Shown here piece after piece: positions 1 through 6,887 of a DNA stretch of 15,327 nucleotides. The position numbers and the translations under genes are program-made. Position 1 is the stretch's first letter. Each line of letters begins with the position of its first letter. The notes under the pieces were generated by a model. The model did not search any database. It saw only the letters and a list, made by a program, of their open reading frames with translations, and had not been told where the DNA came from. Source of the stretch: Pseudomonadota bacterium (GTDB lineage: Bacteria; Myxococcota; Polyangia; Polyangiales; Polyangiaceae); contig JAEZYO010000839.1 of NCBI GenBank assembly GCA_023419055.1, positions 1 to 15,327 of the forward strand, read 5' to 3'.

Positions 1-2
1 GA

Positions 3-131
3 ACCATCGCGCTCCGCACCGGGTCCATTTACGGAGGTGTCTTCGTGCACTGTGGCGTCGCGTGGAGCATGGACCTGTTCGCCATGTCGCAGAACGGAAG
101 CCTCTCGCGCTTGTTCGGATCGACGCCGTGA
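3..131 (+). CDS. C-terminal fragment of a membrane protein, probably CPBP-family intramembrane protease
   Basis: Partial gene cut by the left window edge. The third forward frame is open from base 3 to a TGA at 129-131 and encodes 42 residues, with G or C at most third codon positions, as in the real genes nearby. The peptide contains LRTGSIYGGVFVHCGVAW followed by a hydrophobic run. An (L)RTGSI...H pattern near the C terminus is typical of CPBP (CAAX protease / bacteriocin-processing) membrane endopeptidases, where the His belongs to the last conserved motif. The catalytic Glu motifs would lie upstream of the window, so the family call is inference from one motif. An unrelated multi-pass membrane protein is the main alternative. 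It converges on the lipoprotein gene ending at 145, with 13 bases between the two stops. Confidence 0.5.
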   Translation, partial: TIALRTGSIYGGVFVHCGVAWSMDLFAMSQNGSLSRLFGSTP

Positions 132-144
132 GCGCCTCGTGGTG

Positions 145-1614
145 TCACTCGGTAGTAGACGTCACCGTGAGCACGTAAGGTCGCGTGAAATGATCGGGCT
201 GCTCGCCAGGTGCGTCGGTCGAGGCCGAGGCCGTTGGGGCGGCGTTGGGCCGCACTCGAATCAGGTATGGGCCCGCGCTCGGTAGGACGACGTCGAAGTC
301 GAGCGGAGCGCCATCCATGGCTCCCTGTTGTTCGATTCCAAGGCCCGCGAGCGTGTTCGCGTCGAAGACTCGCGCCAGCAGGCGAACGTTCAGAGGCACG
401 CTGTCGATCTTGACGTTCAGGGTGCCCGACGGTGCTTCCTCCACCAGATACCAGTCGGCGTAATCCGCCGCCTGAGCGCTCGCGGTCTCGAGGCCGGCGA
501 ACATGTACGCGGTAGCGGGCTCGCCGAGCTCGATGCTCGCCGGCTCGAGCTGCGTGTCGTTCGGCTCGTGCACGTCGACGACGGGTGTGTAGTCGACGCG
601 CAGCCGATAATCGAGCTCCGCGATCGCTCCGCCGGTCCAGCGGGACACCTTGATGTAGAAGTCGGCGCCCGGCGCGGCAGAGAAGTACCCGAACAGAGAC
701 TTGCCGCCCGTCAGGTGGCCGTCGTCGCTTACGACCTTTCCGTTGTCGAGGATCGACCGAACCTCGATCGCGATCGAAGAGGTGGTGCTGACGTCGGTGA
801 GATACACTCGAAAGAAGCCACCCGACGCTGGCGCTGCCGGCGCAGTGAGCGAGTAAAAGTCCTGATCGTCCGGCGGCGAAATGGAGCCCGTCACCGTGGT
901 GTCGACGGTCAGCGCGTGAGCCTCCGCGAGCGAGTTGTTCGGCTCGGATTCCGCTTCGGTGACCGGTGCCCCGCCTCCGCTCTCGCCTCCGGCTCCTCCC
1001 TCCTCGCCGCTCGCGCCGCCTCCTCCTCCGGGTGCAGGCGGACCGTCGCCCTCGCCGCCGGAGCCGCTCTCGGCGCCTCCCGCGCCCCCGCCCCCCTCGC
1101 TCGGGACCGGCGCCCCGCCGCTCGCCGCCGCTCCTCCCTGGCCACCGGCGCCGCCGGGGCCCCTCAGCCTGCCCTGGGCGTCGAGTTCATCCGCGCGAGC
1201 ACACGCCCCGTCGAGTGAGCAGAGCAGACCCTCGATGCAGGGGTCTCGTTGGGTGCAGGCGTCGCGGCACTGCGAGTCGGCGGCGCAGATCTGGTCTCCC
1301 TGGCAGTCGGCGGACGAGCCGCAGTCGCGGTCTGCTTCGAGCTGGCAAACGTTGACACCGGACGGAGAGCGTACGCAGCGCGACACATACGGCATCAGCG
1401 GCGGCCGGCAGTCGTCGTTGTCGGCACACTGAACGTGACAATGTTCGAAGATGCAGACGAGATCGCCCTGGCAATCGGAGTTGAGCGAGCATTGCCCGGC
1501 GAGCTCGATGGCGCGCAGCTTTTCGTCCGTCGAATCCCCGCAAGACGCGAGACCGAACGCGACCGAACTGCTCAGCCAAACGGCGCGAACCACCACACGA
1601 CTCATTGCACGCAC
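145..1614 (-). CDS. Secreted lipoprotein: Cys-rich module, Gly-rich linker, two PPC-like domains
   Basis: A 489-residue predicted lipoprotein. The signal peptide ends in the lipobox GLASC, making C25 the lipidated residue (numbered from GTG 1614). Residues about 42-139 hold some 15 cysteines in repeats of the form SDCQGD..C, resembling Dickkopf/EB-type disulfide modules common in myxobacterial surface proteins. Residues about 152-218 are a Gly/Ala/Glu linker. Two domains follow, each opening with an EPN motif: EPNNSLAEAH with DDQDFYSL (about 223-343), and EPND with YADWY (about 350-485). These are the signatures of bacterial pre-peptidase C-terminal (PPC) beta-sandwich domains. No peptidase domain is present, so the PPC units probably act as adhesion or scaffold modules at the outer membrane. 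The GTG start has AGGAGG six bases upstream. An ATG at 1605 would also keep the signal peptide but puts that site 15 bases away. Confidence 0.85.
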   Translation of the reverse strand: MRAMSRVVVRAVWLSSSVAFGLASCGDSTDEKLRAIELAGQCSLNSDCQGDLVCIFEHCHVQCADNDDCRPPLMPYVSRCVRSPSGVNVCQLEADRDCGSSADCQGDQICAADSQCRDACTQRDPCIEGLLCSLDGACARADELDAQGRLRGPGGAGGQGGAAASGGAPVPSEGGGGAGGAESGSGGEGDGPPAPGGGGGASGEEGGAGGESGGGAPVTEAESEPNNSLAEAHALTVDTTVTGSISPPDDQDFYSLTAPAAPASGGFFRVYLTDVSTTSSIAIEVRSILDNGKVVSDDGHLTGGKSLFGYFSAAPGADFYIKVSRWTGGAIAELDYRLRVDYTPVVDVHEPNDTQLEPASIELGEPATAYMFAGLETASAQAADYADWYLVEEAPSGTLNVKIDSVPLNVRLLARVFDANTLAGLGIEQQGAMDGAPLDFDVVLPSAGPYLIRVRPNAAPTASASTDAPGEQPDHFTRPYVLTVTSTTE

Positions 1615-1620
1615 GACTCT

Positions 1621-1627
1621 CCTCCTC
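1621..1627 (-). promoter_or_regulatory. Ribosome binding site deciding the start of the PPC lipoprotein
   Basis: On the minus strand this reads GAGGAGG. The distance is about 6 bases to GTG at 1614 and about 15 to ATG at 1605, so GTG is preferred. Both starts are in frame and both keep the signal peptide. Confidence 0.5.
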
Positions 1628-1999
1628 GTATCGATGTATCCATCGGCGGCCACGCTCGCGCGCGGCGTCAAGCCCACGAACCGCTTCCTCGCTAACGCGT
1701 CGCCCTCGCGAGCGCAAGCTGTCGAGAACAAACTACCAAGGCGCGCGAGAGCTGCCGTTTTCACGGTAGAGGCAGCTCTTCATCGGGCGAGCTCACAACC
1801 TCCGGACGCGAGCCGTGAACGAGAGCCAAAGGGCCTGTCTTGATTTGAATCCGGCTTGCATCGGTGTGTTCTCTCAGTCGGTCCCCCTTCGCAAGGGGCG
1901 TGCCGCGGTAGAACGAGCGGGCACGAGCGAGGGGTGGCTCGACGCAGGCCGGAAGTTCTTCGGTCTTCGGGGCCAGGCGGTGACCACGTCCGCTCCGCG

Positions 2000-2031
2000 G
2001 TCCCCTGGGACACTGCGCCGTCCCAGGGGGC
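2000..2031. repeat. Strong inverted repeat (hairpin) in the intergenic region
   Basis: CCCCTGGGA at 2002-2010 and TCCCAGGGG at 2021-2029 are perfect 9-base complements around a 10-base loop. A G-T pair (2001/2030) and a G-C pair (2000/2031) extend the stem. There is no T-run on either side, so it is not a classical intrinsic terminator. It could be an operator, a factor-dependent terminator hairpin or part of a structured RNA. Confidence 0.6.
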
Positions 2032-2183
2032 AGCGCGACTCGGCCGCGAGCCGTGAAGTCTACTGGAGCGTTTCGTTGCTCGGGCAATACGTGCGTTCGT
2101 CGAGCGGGGACTCCTGTCACAGCGGTGTCGGAGGACGGGGCGAATACGAGCCGTTGCGAAATTCCCAGCCACGACGAGTAGGC

Positions 2184-2212
2184 GTGAGATCCCCGCGTAT
2201 CGGGGCTAGATT
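2184..2212 (+). promoter_or_regulatory. Candidate promoter for BON gene with palindrome in the spacer
   Basis: GTGAGA (2184-2189, 4/6 to TTGACA) and TAGATT (2207-2212, 4/6 to TATAAT) are 17 bases apart. The spacer is largely the inverted repeat CCCCG-CGTAT-CGGGG (2191-2205). If real, transcription would start near 2219, giving a leader of about 60 bases before the BON ATG. The palindrome inside the spacer suggests a regulator site, but such short matches can occur by chance. Confidence 0.35.
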
Positions 2213-2266
2213 ACGGCATGGTTTCGCGCTGGGGGCCGGTACGTGGCTTGCACGCGTAGCGAGTCC

Positions 2267-2274
2267 AAGGAGGA
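2267..2274 (+). promoter_or_regulatory. Ribosome binding site deciding the BON start
   Basis: AAGGAGGA ends five bases before ATG 2280. The frame stays open upstream, so this near-perfect site, together with the start of the BON homology, fixes the true start. Confidence 0.85.
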
Positions 2275-2279
2275 TTCTT

Positions 2280-2570
2280 ATGAACGCCCACGACGACGCA
2301 CGCATCCGTGACGAGATTCGTTTTCGCCTCAGGAACGACGAGGAGGTGGACCCGAGCAAGATCCTCGTCGTGGTGCGCGAAGGTCACGTCACGCTCGACG
2401 GCAGCGTCGAGACTCGGCATTTGCGAGCCCGGGCGGGCGAGCTTGCGGAATCTATCCGAGGAGTGAAATCGCTCAAGAATCGAGTCGTGGTCAGGGTTGG
2501 CGCCCTGAGTGAGCTCGCGCAGCGCCTGCGCAACAAGTACACGGCGACTCGAGGTGTCGCGCAGAGTTAG
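2280..2570 (+). CDS. Small BON-domain protein
   Basis: A 96-residue protein consisting almost entirely of one BON domain (about residues 8-72). It has the typical amphipathic helix DARIRDEIRFRLRND, the strand-turn ILVVVREGHVTLDGSV with the conserved Gly of BON domains, a second helix ending in IRGVKSLKNRVVV, and a basic tail. BON domains occur in OsmY-like and other proteins and are thought to contact phospholipids or partner proteins. Most are periplasmic, but no signal peptide is visible here, so a cytoplasmic location is more likely. The frame is open upstream to 1815, but that part lacks BON-type or other recognisable sequence and follows a different composition, so I use ATG 2280 with its strong Shine-Dalgarno. 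The stop codon shares bases with the stop of the converging ATPase gene. Confidence 0.85.
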   Translation: MNAHDDARIRDEIRFRLRNDEEVDPSKILVVVREGHVTLDGSVETRHLRARAGELAESIRGVKSLKNRVVVRVGALSELAQRLRNKYTATRGVAQS

Positions 2571-3103
2571 GTCGGGCGCTGGCCGATGTGCGCAAGGACC
2601 TGCGCGAGTCGGCTCTTTTCGTCTCCATCGACGCGCAGCACGTCGACATCCCAGACGAGGTCCTCGATCAAGAGCTCCTCGAGCCTGTCGTGCACGGCGC
2701 GGCGCAGGCGGCGTTCCTCGGGCTCGGCCACGGCGATCCGGTCGCGCGCTTCGACCGGCACGAAGAGCACGAGGTCGAGCGATTCCATGGCGTCCCGAAC
2801 GCGGTCGATCCAGTCCTCCGGCTCGAACTCGCTGCTGTCCTCGTGCGTCTCGAGGTACGCGAGAATGTCCGCCGGGCAGCGGTCGAAGAGCACGTTCGGC
2901 GCGCCCGCTTCGAGGACTTGCAGCGACCGTTCGAGCTGCGCCTGAAAATCTTCGAGCGACGGGACCTCCGGCGTCTCATAGCCGTCCTCTTCCAGGAGGT
3001 AATAAGGCTCGTCGACGGTCGCGTACCCGCTCAGAGAATCAGCGACTTGCTCGAGGAGCGTCGACTTGCCGGTACGGTGAGCGCCAGAGAAGGCGATGCG
3101 CAT
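2567..3103 (-). CDS. P-loop ATPase / nucleotide-kinase-like protein (AAA_28 type)
   Basis: A 178-residue soluble protein. The Walker A motif GAHRTGKST lies at residues 7-15, directly after a hydrophobic first strand (MRIAFS). A second strand, NVLFDRCPADILAYLE (70-85), supplies the DR/Walker-B-like element of NMP-kinase-fold enzymes. LDLVLFVPVEARDR (109-122) matches the later strand plus lid-type Arg residues. This is the layout of small ATP-binding proteins of the AAA_28/NadR-like group, whose substrates are mostly unknown. A phosphotransfer role is inference. The ATG at 3103 is placed where homology begins. It has no clear Shine-Dalgarno, and an in-frame GTG 30 bases upstream is possible. 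The frame stays open much further upstream, but only as antisense to the Gly linker of the VWA gene. It is divergent from the VWA gene and convergent with BON. Confidence 0.75.
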   Translation of the reverse strand: MRIAFSGAHRTGKSTLLEQVADSLSGYATVDEPYYLLEEDGYETPEVPSLEDFQAQLERSLQVLEAGAPNVLFDRCPADILAYLETHEDSSEFEPEDWIDRVRDAMESLDLVLFVPVEARDRIAVAEPEERRLRRAVHDRLEELLIEDLVWDVDVLRVDGDEKSRLAQVLAHIGQRPT

Positions 3104-3223
3104 GCGCGACGTTACCGAACAGCGAATCACTGCGCTCGAAAACTTGCAGCGCAGCTCCTTGCGGCTCGATTCGTAAGGAGAACTGTTAACGAACTCGGTG
3201 TACGAGCGACGCAGAGTCGCGCC

Positions 3224-3252
3224 TTGATGACCAGGTGTCGGTCGCTTAGGCT
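3224..3252 (+). promoter_or_regulatory. Candidate promoter of the VWA lipoprotein gene
   Basis: TTGATG (3224-3229, 4/6 to consensus) and TAGGCT (3247-3252) are 17 bases apart. The ATG at 3264 begins 11 bases after the -10, so the mRNA leader would be only a few bases long. That agrees with the absence of a Shine-Dalgarno before this gene. Confidence 0.4.
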
Positions 3253-3263
3253 CCGTAGCGCGC

Positions 3264-4289
3264 ATGACACGAGCCGCGGCGTGTTCTGGGTGTAGCGGTG
3301 TTGCGATCGTCGCCTGCTGGCTCGCCGCCGCGTGCGGCAGCCGGAGCGGCCTCGAGACGTGTGCGTTCGGCGTCTGCGCCGAGGCGGGTACCGGCGGTGC
3401 GCCGCTCGCGGGCTCGGGCGGAGCAGGCGCGCTCTCCGGTAGCGGAGGTGCAGTGGTCCCTGCCGGGAGCGGCGGCACGCACGACGGCGGGAGCTCGGCG
3501 GGTGACGGCGGGAACGGGGGCGAGGGAGGCACGCCCGAGGAGGAACCGCCGATCGTGCTCCTGCTCGTGGACGGCTCCTTCAGCATGTTTGCTCCCTCCG
3601 TGTGGGCGCCGACTTACGAGGCGCTGCTCGGCCCCGGCGGACCGGTGGAGCGCTATCAGGATCGAGTGCGCTTCGGATTCGCAGGCTACCGGGGGCCCGG
3701 ACAGATCGCGGAGGATGATCCCGCGTGCGCCGACATCAGTCGTGTCCCCTTCGCGATCGACAACGTGTCGAGCATCCGTGAGGTGTACGGCAAGCTACAG
3801 ACGCTGCCGGGCTATTGGGAAACCCCGACCGGACACGCCCTCTCGCGCGTCACCCTGGACTTGCTCGCAGAACCGCCGGAGGCGCGCAAATACATCCTGC
3901 TCTTCAGTGACGGGGCGCCCGACACCTGTATGACGACCAAACCTCAGTGCGGGCAGGATCGCGCCGTGTTCGCCGTTCAACGAGCCTTCCGCGCCGGCAT
4001 CGAGACGCGAGCGATCGGCGTGGGCTACGGGACCGAGTACGACTGCAACCCCGACGAGTCGCGCTGCAACGTGGATCACTTCAGCGACCTCGCGAACGCT
4101 GGACGCGGCAGGCCCGTGGAGGCCCCTCCCGCCGCCTACATGACGCTGCCTTGCGTCGCGGAGACCGGCGGGAAGCTCCTCGGTGAGTATTTCGAGTACG
4201 GCGCGTCGGAGCCGTATCATTGGGCGGAGAGCCCGGATGAGCTGAGGGCCGCGGTGGAAGCGACCTTGGACGAGATCCTCCTCGATTGA
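3264..4289 (+). CDS. VWA-domain lipoprotein with complete MIDAS
   Basis: A 341-residue predicted lipoprotein. A signal peptide ending LAAAC makes C24 the likely lipid site. A Gly/Ser linker spans about 41-91, then a von Willebrand factor A domain runs from about 96 to the end. MIDAS residues are all visible: D103-G-S105-F-S107 (DxSxS), T188 in TPTGH and D216 in FSDGAPD. The domain should therefore bind Mg2+ or Mn2+ and an acidic ligand. Four Cys between 222 and 269 and one at 297 probably form disulfides, consistent with export. Such proteins occur repeatedly in myxobacterial genomes, and their surface ligands are unknown. Head-to-head with the ATPase gene, it is followed by a strong hairpin. 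The ATG has no clear ribosome binding site, and a promoter just upstream suggests a very short leader. Confidence 0.88.
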   Translation: MTRAAACSGCSGVAIVACWLAAACGSRSGLETCAFGVCAEAGTGGAPLAGSGGAGALSGSGGAVVPAGSGGTHDGGSSAGDGGNGGEGGTPEEEPPIVLLLVDGSFSMFAPSVWAPTYEALLGPGGPVERYQDRVRFGFAGYRGPGQIAEDDPACADISRVPFAIDNVSSIREVYGKLQTLPGYWETPTGHALSRVTLDLLAEPPEARKYILLFSDGAPDTCMTTKPQCGQDRAVFAVQRAFRAGIETRAIGVGYGTEYDCNPDESRCNVDHFSDLANAGRGRPVEAPPAAYMTLPCVAETGGKLLGEYFEYGASEPYHWAESPDELRAAVEATLDEILLD

Positions 4290-4290
4290 G

Positions 4291-4327
4291 CGGCCTGTCC
4301 CCCTGTTCGCGACCATGGGACAGGTCG
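4291..4327 (+). terminator. Hairpin just after the VWA gene, probable terminator
   Basis: It starts two bases after the TGA. CCTGTCCC (4294-4301) pairs perfectly with GGGACAGG (4317-4324), and C-G, G-C and G-T pairs extend the stem to 11 across a 15-base loop. No T-run follows. Position and strength fit a terminator or mRNA 3'-end stabiliser. High-GC bacteria often lack the U-tract, but that makes the call less certain. Confidence 0.5.
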
Positions 4328-4453
4328 CGCAGCGCGCAGCGGGCGCGGGCGGCCGAAGCGAAATCCGGCTGAAAATGGCCACCGCCGCAACCCGCTCGGC
4401 ATCGGCCCACTCTGGCCCTGCGTTTGCAGAGCGAGCCGTCGGAGGAGACGAAT

Positions 4454-5173
4454 ATGCACTCTCGACTGACTCGACAGGCGCGCTCGCTCACGCGCGCGAC
4501 GCTGGTTGCCGGATTCATTTCAGTGGTCTTGGTCGGCTGCGGCAAAGACGAGGAGCTCTGCGCCGAAGGCTCACTGGATTGTCGTTGCGACGCGAAGGAG
4601 CGCTGCGGCGAAGGACTTCGCTGTGAAGACGATCTCTGCGTCGCGAAGGACGCGAAGGAACCGGACGGCGCTTCGGGAGCGAGCGGCACGGGTGCTGGCG
4701 ACGACCCGCAGGGTGATGATCCGAACGGAGAAGGCGGGGGCGGTGGAGCGATGTCCGTGGATTCACCGGAGCCCGAGGACGAGGAGGGCGCCGCGGGTCA
4801 GGGTTCGGGCGCAGCCGCAGGCGGCCCGAACGGAGGTCACGGGGGAACCGGGAGCGGTGGCGGCGGTGGGACCGACGGTGAAGGTTCGAGCGGCGGCGTG
4901 GGTGGGAGCGAAGCCGGCAGCGGCGGCAGCAGTGGGAGCACGGGCGGAAGTGGCGGAGAAACCAGCCAGTTTCCGGGGAGCTGCTACGGCTGCTACGTCG
5001 AGTTCGGCTGCGCCGCCGAACACCTCGCCTGCGTTTCCGATCCGGGTTGCGCCCCCTGCGTGGCGAACGGGTACTCGGCGAGCGCCTGCAGCGCGAACCC
5101 GACGTTCCAAGCGCTCATGGCCTGCGCTTGCGAGACCTTCTGCCAGACCCCTTGCGCGGAGGTGTGCGAGTGA
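4454..5173 (+). CDS. Lipoprotein with two Cys-rich modules flanking a Gly-rich linker
   Basis: A 239-residue predicted lipoprotein. The signal peptide ends with the excellent lipobox LVGC, so C29 is lipidated. A short N-terminal cluster of six Cys (36-62) includes LDCRCDAKERCGEGLRC. Residues about 70-170 are an acidic, then Gly/Ser-rich, spacer. The C-terminal 65 residues carry twelve Cys (177-238), with CYGC, CAPC, CACETFC and CAEVC. An even number in each block suggests full disulfide pairing outside the cytoplasm. I recognise no named domain, though C-terminal blocks of this kind recur in myxobacterial surface proteins. GGAGGA at 4441-4446 lies seven bases before the ATG and decides the start, since an earlier in-frame ATG at 4424 would bury the signal peptide. 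Function unknown; adhesion or matrix contact is only inference. Confidence 0.8.
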   Translation: MHSRLTRQARSLTRATLVAGFISVVLVGCGKDEELCAEGSLDCRCDAKERCGEGLRCEDDLCVAKDAKEPDGASGASGTGAGDDPQGDDPNGEGGGGGAMSVDSPEPEDEEGAAGQGSGAAAGGPNGGHGGTGSGGGGGTDGEGSSGGVGGSEAGSGGSSGSTGGSGGETSQFPGSCYGCYVEFGCAAEHLACVSDPGCAPCVANGYSASACSANPTFQALMACACETFCQTPCAEVCE

Positions 5174-5223
5174 GAAGGCGCCATAGTGCTCGTGTCACGC
5201 TCGCCGGCGCTCGCCCCTGGCAT

Positions 5224-5916
5224 TCAGCCGTCGTGCTCGCAGACTGCGGGGAGCCGGGTCGAGCAGTCGAAATCGGCCCACTTGAAGCCGTCGAGCTGTA
5301 GCCGCACGCACGCGCCGGTGTAGTTCGGTTCGACGTCCCGCTTGCTGTGCTCGGCCCAGTTTGCGTACGAGACCGCCTCACCGTCGACCCACGTGAAGGG
5401 GCAGCTCTCCGGAGCGTCTTCGCACTCCTCGCCCGGGTCGTCCTCGACGTTCGCGAGCGAAAGCCCGATCCAGAAGTCGGACACGGCCGGTGTGAGCGCG
5501 TCTTCGACGGCCCGCTGCTCTGCGTTCGAGCCGATGGTCAAGAGATGGGAGGAGGTCGAGTAGCTCTCGCACGCCTCCCGCGCCGCAGACCAAGAGAGCC
5601 CGGTGCCCGGTGCGATGGCGAAATAACAGTGGCCCTCGTGGACGACTCCGTCGAGCTTTGCGCACGAGAAACCCCCGCCACCCTCTCCAGTGCTGGGCGC
5701 GCCGGCCGTCCCGGAGGGCTCGTTCTCACCGGCCTGACCGCCCGCACCGGAGGTGGCGCGACCGCCCGTGTTCGCGGCGCCGGCTCCGGAGGAGCCCGCC
5801 GTCGAGCTAGCGCCCGAGCTCGCTGGGTTCGCGTCTTCGAAGCGATCGAAGTCGTACGTGCAGGCGAGCGCGACGGCCGCGGCGAGCACGCTCAGCGCGC
5901 GTCCCCGCGAGATCAA
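5224..5916 (-). CDS. C-type-lectin-like lipoprotein
   Basis: A 230-residue predicted lipoprotein. The signal peptide ends ALAC (C19), a Gly/Ala/Ser linker spans about 33-82, and a C-type lectin-like domain fills 85-227. The domain shows the canonical landmarks: C85 and C97 with HCYFA, the helix region WSAAREAC (C116), FWIGLS (148-153), a long loop with EPN (196-198) before GACVRL, then KWADFDC (212-218) and AVCE (224-227). EPN is the loop tripeptide of mannose-type calcium sites. The usual WND is WAD here, so one Ca2+ ligand Asn is replaced by Ala. An extra pair, C165/C172, may add a disulfide. It is last in the kinase operon. The start is TTG with GAGGGG five bases upstream, overlapping the TGA of the preceding gene as TTGA, which implies translational coupling. 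Sugar binding is plausible but unproven. Confidence 0.85.
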   Translation of the reverse strand: MISRGRALSVLAAAVALACTYDFDRFEDANPASSGASSTAGSSGAGAANTGGRATSGAGGQAGENEPSGTAGAPSTGEGGGGFSCAKLDGVVHEGHCYFAIAPGTGLSWSAAREACESYSTSSHLLTIGSNAEQRAVEDALTPAVSDFWIGLSLANVEDDPGEECEDAPESCPFTWVDGEAVSYANWAEHSKRDVEPNYTGACVRLQLDGFKWADFDCSTRLPAVCEHDG

Positions 5917-6887
5917 AAGCGCCCCTCATAGCTCAAGCTCGCCGAGCCGGGTGAAAGCGCGACCGAAGCGCGCGGGGTCTCGTCTTCGGAGAACGCGAGG
6001 TAGAGCAGCGCTCCGCTCGCCGCGAGGCCGACCCCGCCGACGGCGAGGCCCACGTTCGCGATGGTCTGCGAAGACTTGCCGCTGTCGATGCGTTCGCGGC
6101 TCTTCTCGTTCGCGCAGCCCTCGGGGCACTCTCGCTCGAGCGCGTCGTAGTCGGCCTTCGCCTGAAGGCCGAAGACGGTCCACACCGCGACGCCCGCGAC
6201 GCCGACGCCGCCCGCCACGAACCCGAGCGTCCGAAGCTTTTCGCGTCGAGAAGGCGATTCCGCTCCGGTGCCCGATTCGTGCGCAGCAGGGCGAGCCACG
6301 TGTACGAACGAGAGGGAAATCGTCTTGAGCTCCCCGGCTTCGATCGCCACGGTCCTCGAGATCGGCTCGACGTCGCGCCCGCGGGCTTCGACGCGGTGCG
6401 AGCCCGGTTCGAGCACCCACTCCGAGCCGAAGCGATGCGGGTCGACCTCGACGCCATCCAGGCGCAGCGAGAACGATTCGGGTGCCTCGGCCCAATTGAC
6501 GACGAGCTTCGCCACCCGTGCCTCGAGTGCTTCGAGCTCGGCCCGCGCGGCCTCACGCGTGGCCTCGTACTTCTGGTCCTCGGTGCCGCGTGGTTCCGCC
6601 GCGACCGCCGAGAACGCGACGTGCGCGTCGCGCCATCTTTCGAGGTGCTTGAGGCAGTGCCCGACGTAAAGCTCGGCGTTCGGGCTGCCCGTCGTGCTCG
6701 CCAATTCCTCGAAGAGCGGGAGCGCACGAGCGACCTCGCCCGCCTTGAAGAGCCTCACCGCCTCGTTGAACTTGGAGCGTGCGTCGGATTCGGTAGCGGC
6801 CGTCTCCGTGGGCGGTGGTGTCGCGGTGGCGGGTCGAGTGAGCGCCAGCGCCGCGACGAACAAGATGGCGCACGGCCTAGAGATCAT
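5913..6887 (-). CDS. TPR and PEGA-like envelope protein with two TM segments, kinase companion
   Basis: A 324-residue protein. A signal peptide (about 1-22) is followed by a TPR-like pair (about 36-95: FNEAVRLFKAGEVARALPLFEEL, ELYVGHCLKHLERWRDA). Next come a charged helix (about 105-128), a PEGA-like beta domain (about 128-195, with LRLDGVEVD and LEPGSHRVEARG) and two hydrophobic segments (about 219-241 and 275-299). The loop between them contains CPEGC. This architecture is frequently found beside Hanks-type kinases in myxobacteria. Its role is unproven; PEGA and TPR parts suggest envelope protein-protein contacts. Its start overlaps the kinase 3' end by 11 bases and its stop overlaps the lectin start by 4, so the three genes should be one transcript with coupled translation. 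Confidence 0.82.
   Translation of the reverse strand: MISRPCAILFVAALALTRPATATPPPTETAATESDARSKFNEAVRLFKAGEVARALPLFEELASTTGSPNAELYVGHCLKHLERWRDAHVAFSAVAAEPRGTEDQKYEATREAARAELEALEARVAKLVVNWAEAPESFSLRLDGVEVDPHRFGSEWVLEPGSHRVEARGRDVEPISRTVAIEAGELKTISLSFVHVARPAAHESGTGAESPSRREKLRTLGFVAGGVGVAGVAVWTVFGLQAKADYDALERECPEGCANEKSRERIDSGKSSQTIANVGLAVGGVGLAASGALLYLAFSEDETPRASVALSPGSASLSYEGRF

Larger units (their letters stand above)
1615..2279. other. Intergenic stretch between divergent lipoprotein and BON genes
   Basis: 665 bases separate the divergent PPC lipoprotein (minus) and BON gene (plus). I find no reading frame with convincing codon bias: the open frames here give Arg/Pro-rich translations without recognisable motifs. 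It holds a small inverted repeat CGATG..CATCG (1632-1645), a strong hairpin at 2000-2031, a candidate promoter with a palindromic spacer at 2184-2212, and the BON ribosome binding site. The length is ample for two divergent promoters and leaves room for a small RNA, but nothing shows one directly. Confidence 0.6.

Noticed and set aside
328..1432. Long open frames on the plus strand opposite the PPC lipoprotein, including a Pro-rich one
   Set aside because: They are antisense shadows. The Pro-rich translation is the complement of Gly codons in the linker, while the minus strand carries a signal peptide and PPC motifs.
1761..2172. Minus-strand open frames between the lipoprotein and BON genes
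   Set aside because: Arg/Pro-rich translations with no motif and no ribosome site; they also cover a strong hairpin.
1815..2279. In-frame 155-residue extension before the BON domain
   Set aside because: No domain, Arg/Ser-rich composition, and a near-perfect ribosome site sits at ATG 2280.
3104..3586. N-terminal extension of the P-loop ATPase
   Set aside because: It is Pro/Ala-rich sequence antisense to the Gly linker of the VWA lipoprotein. The P-loop fold begins at ATG 3103.
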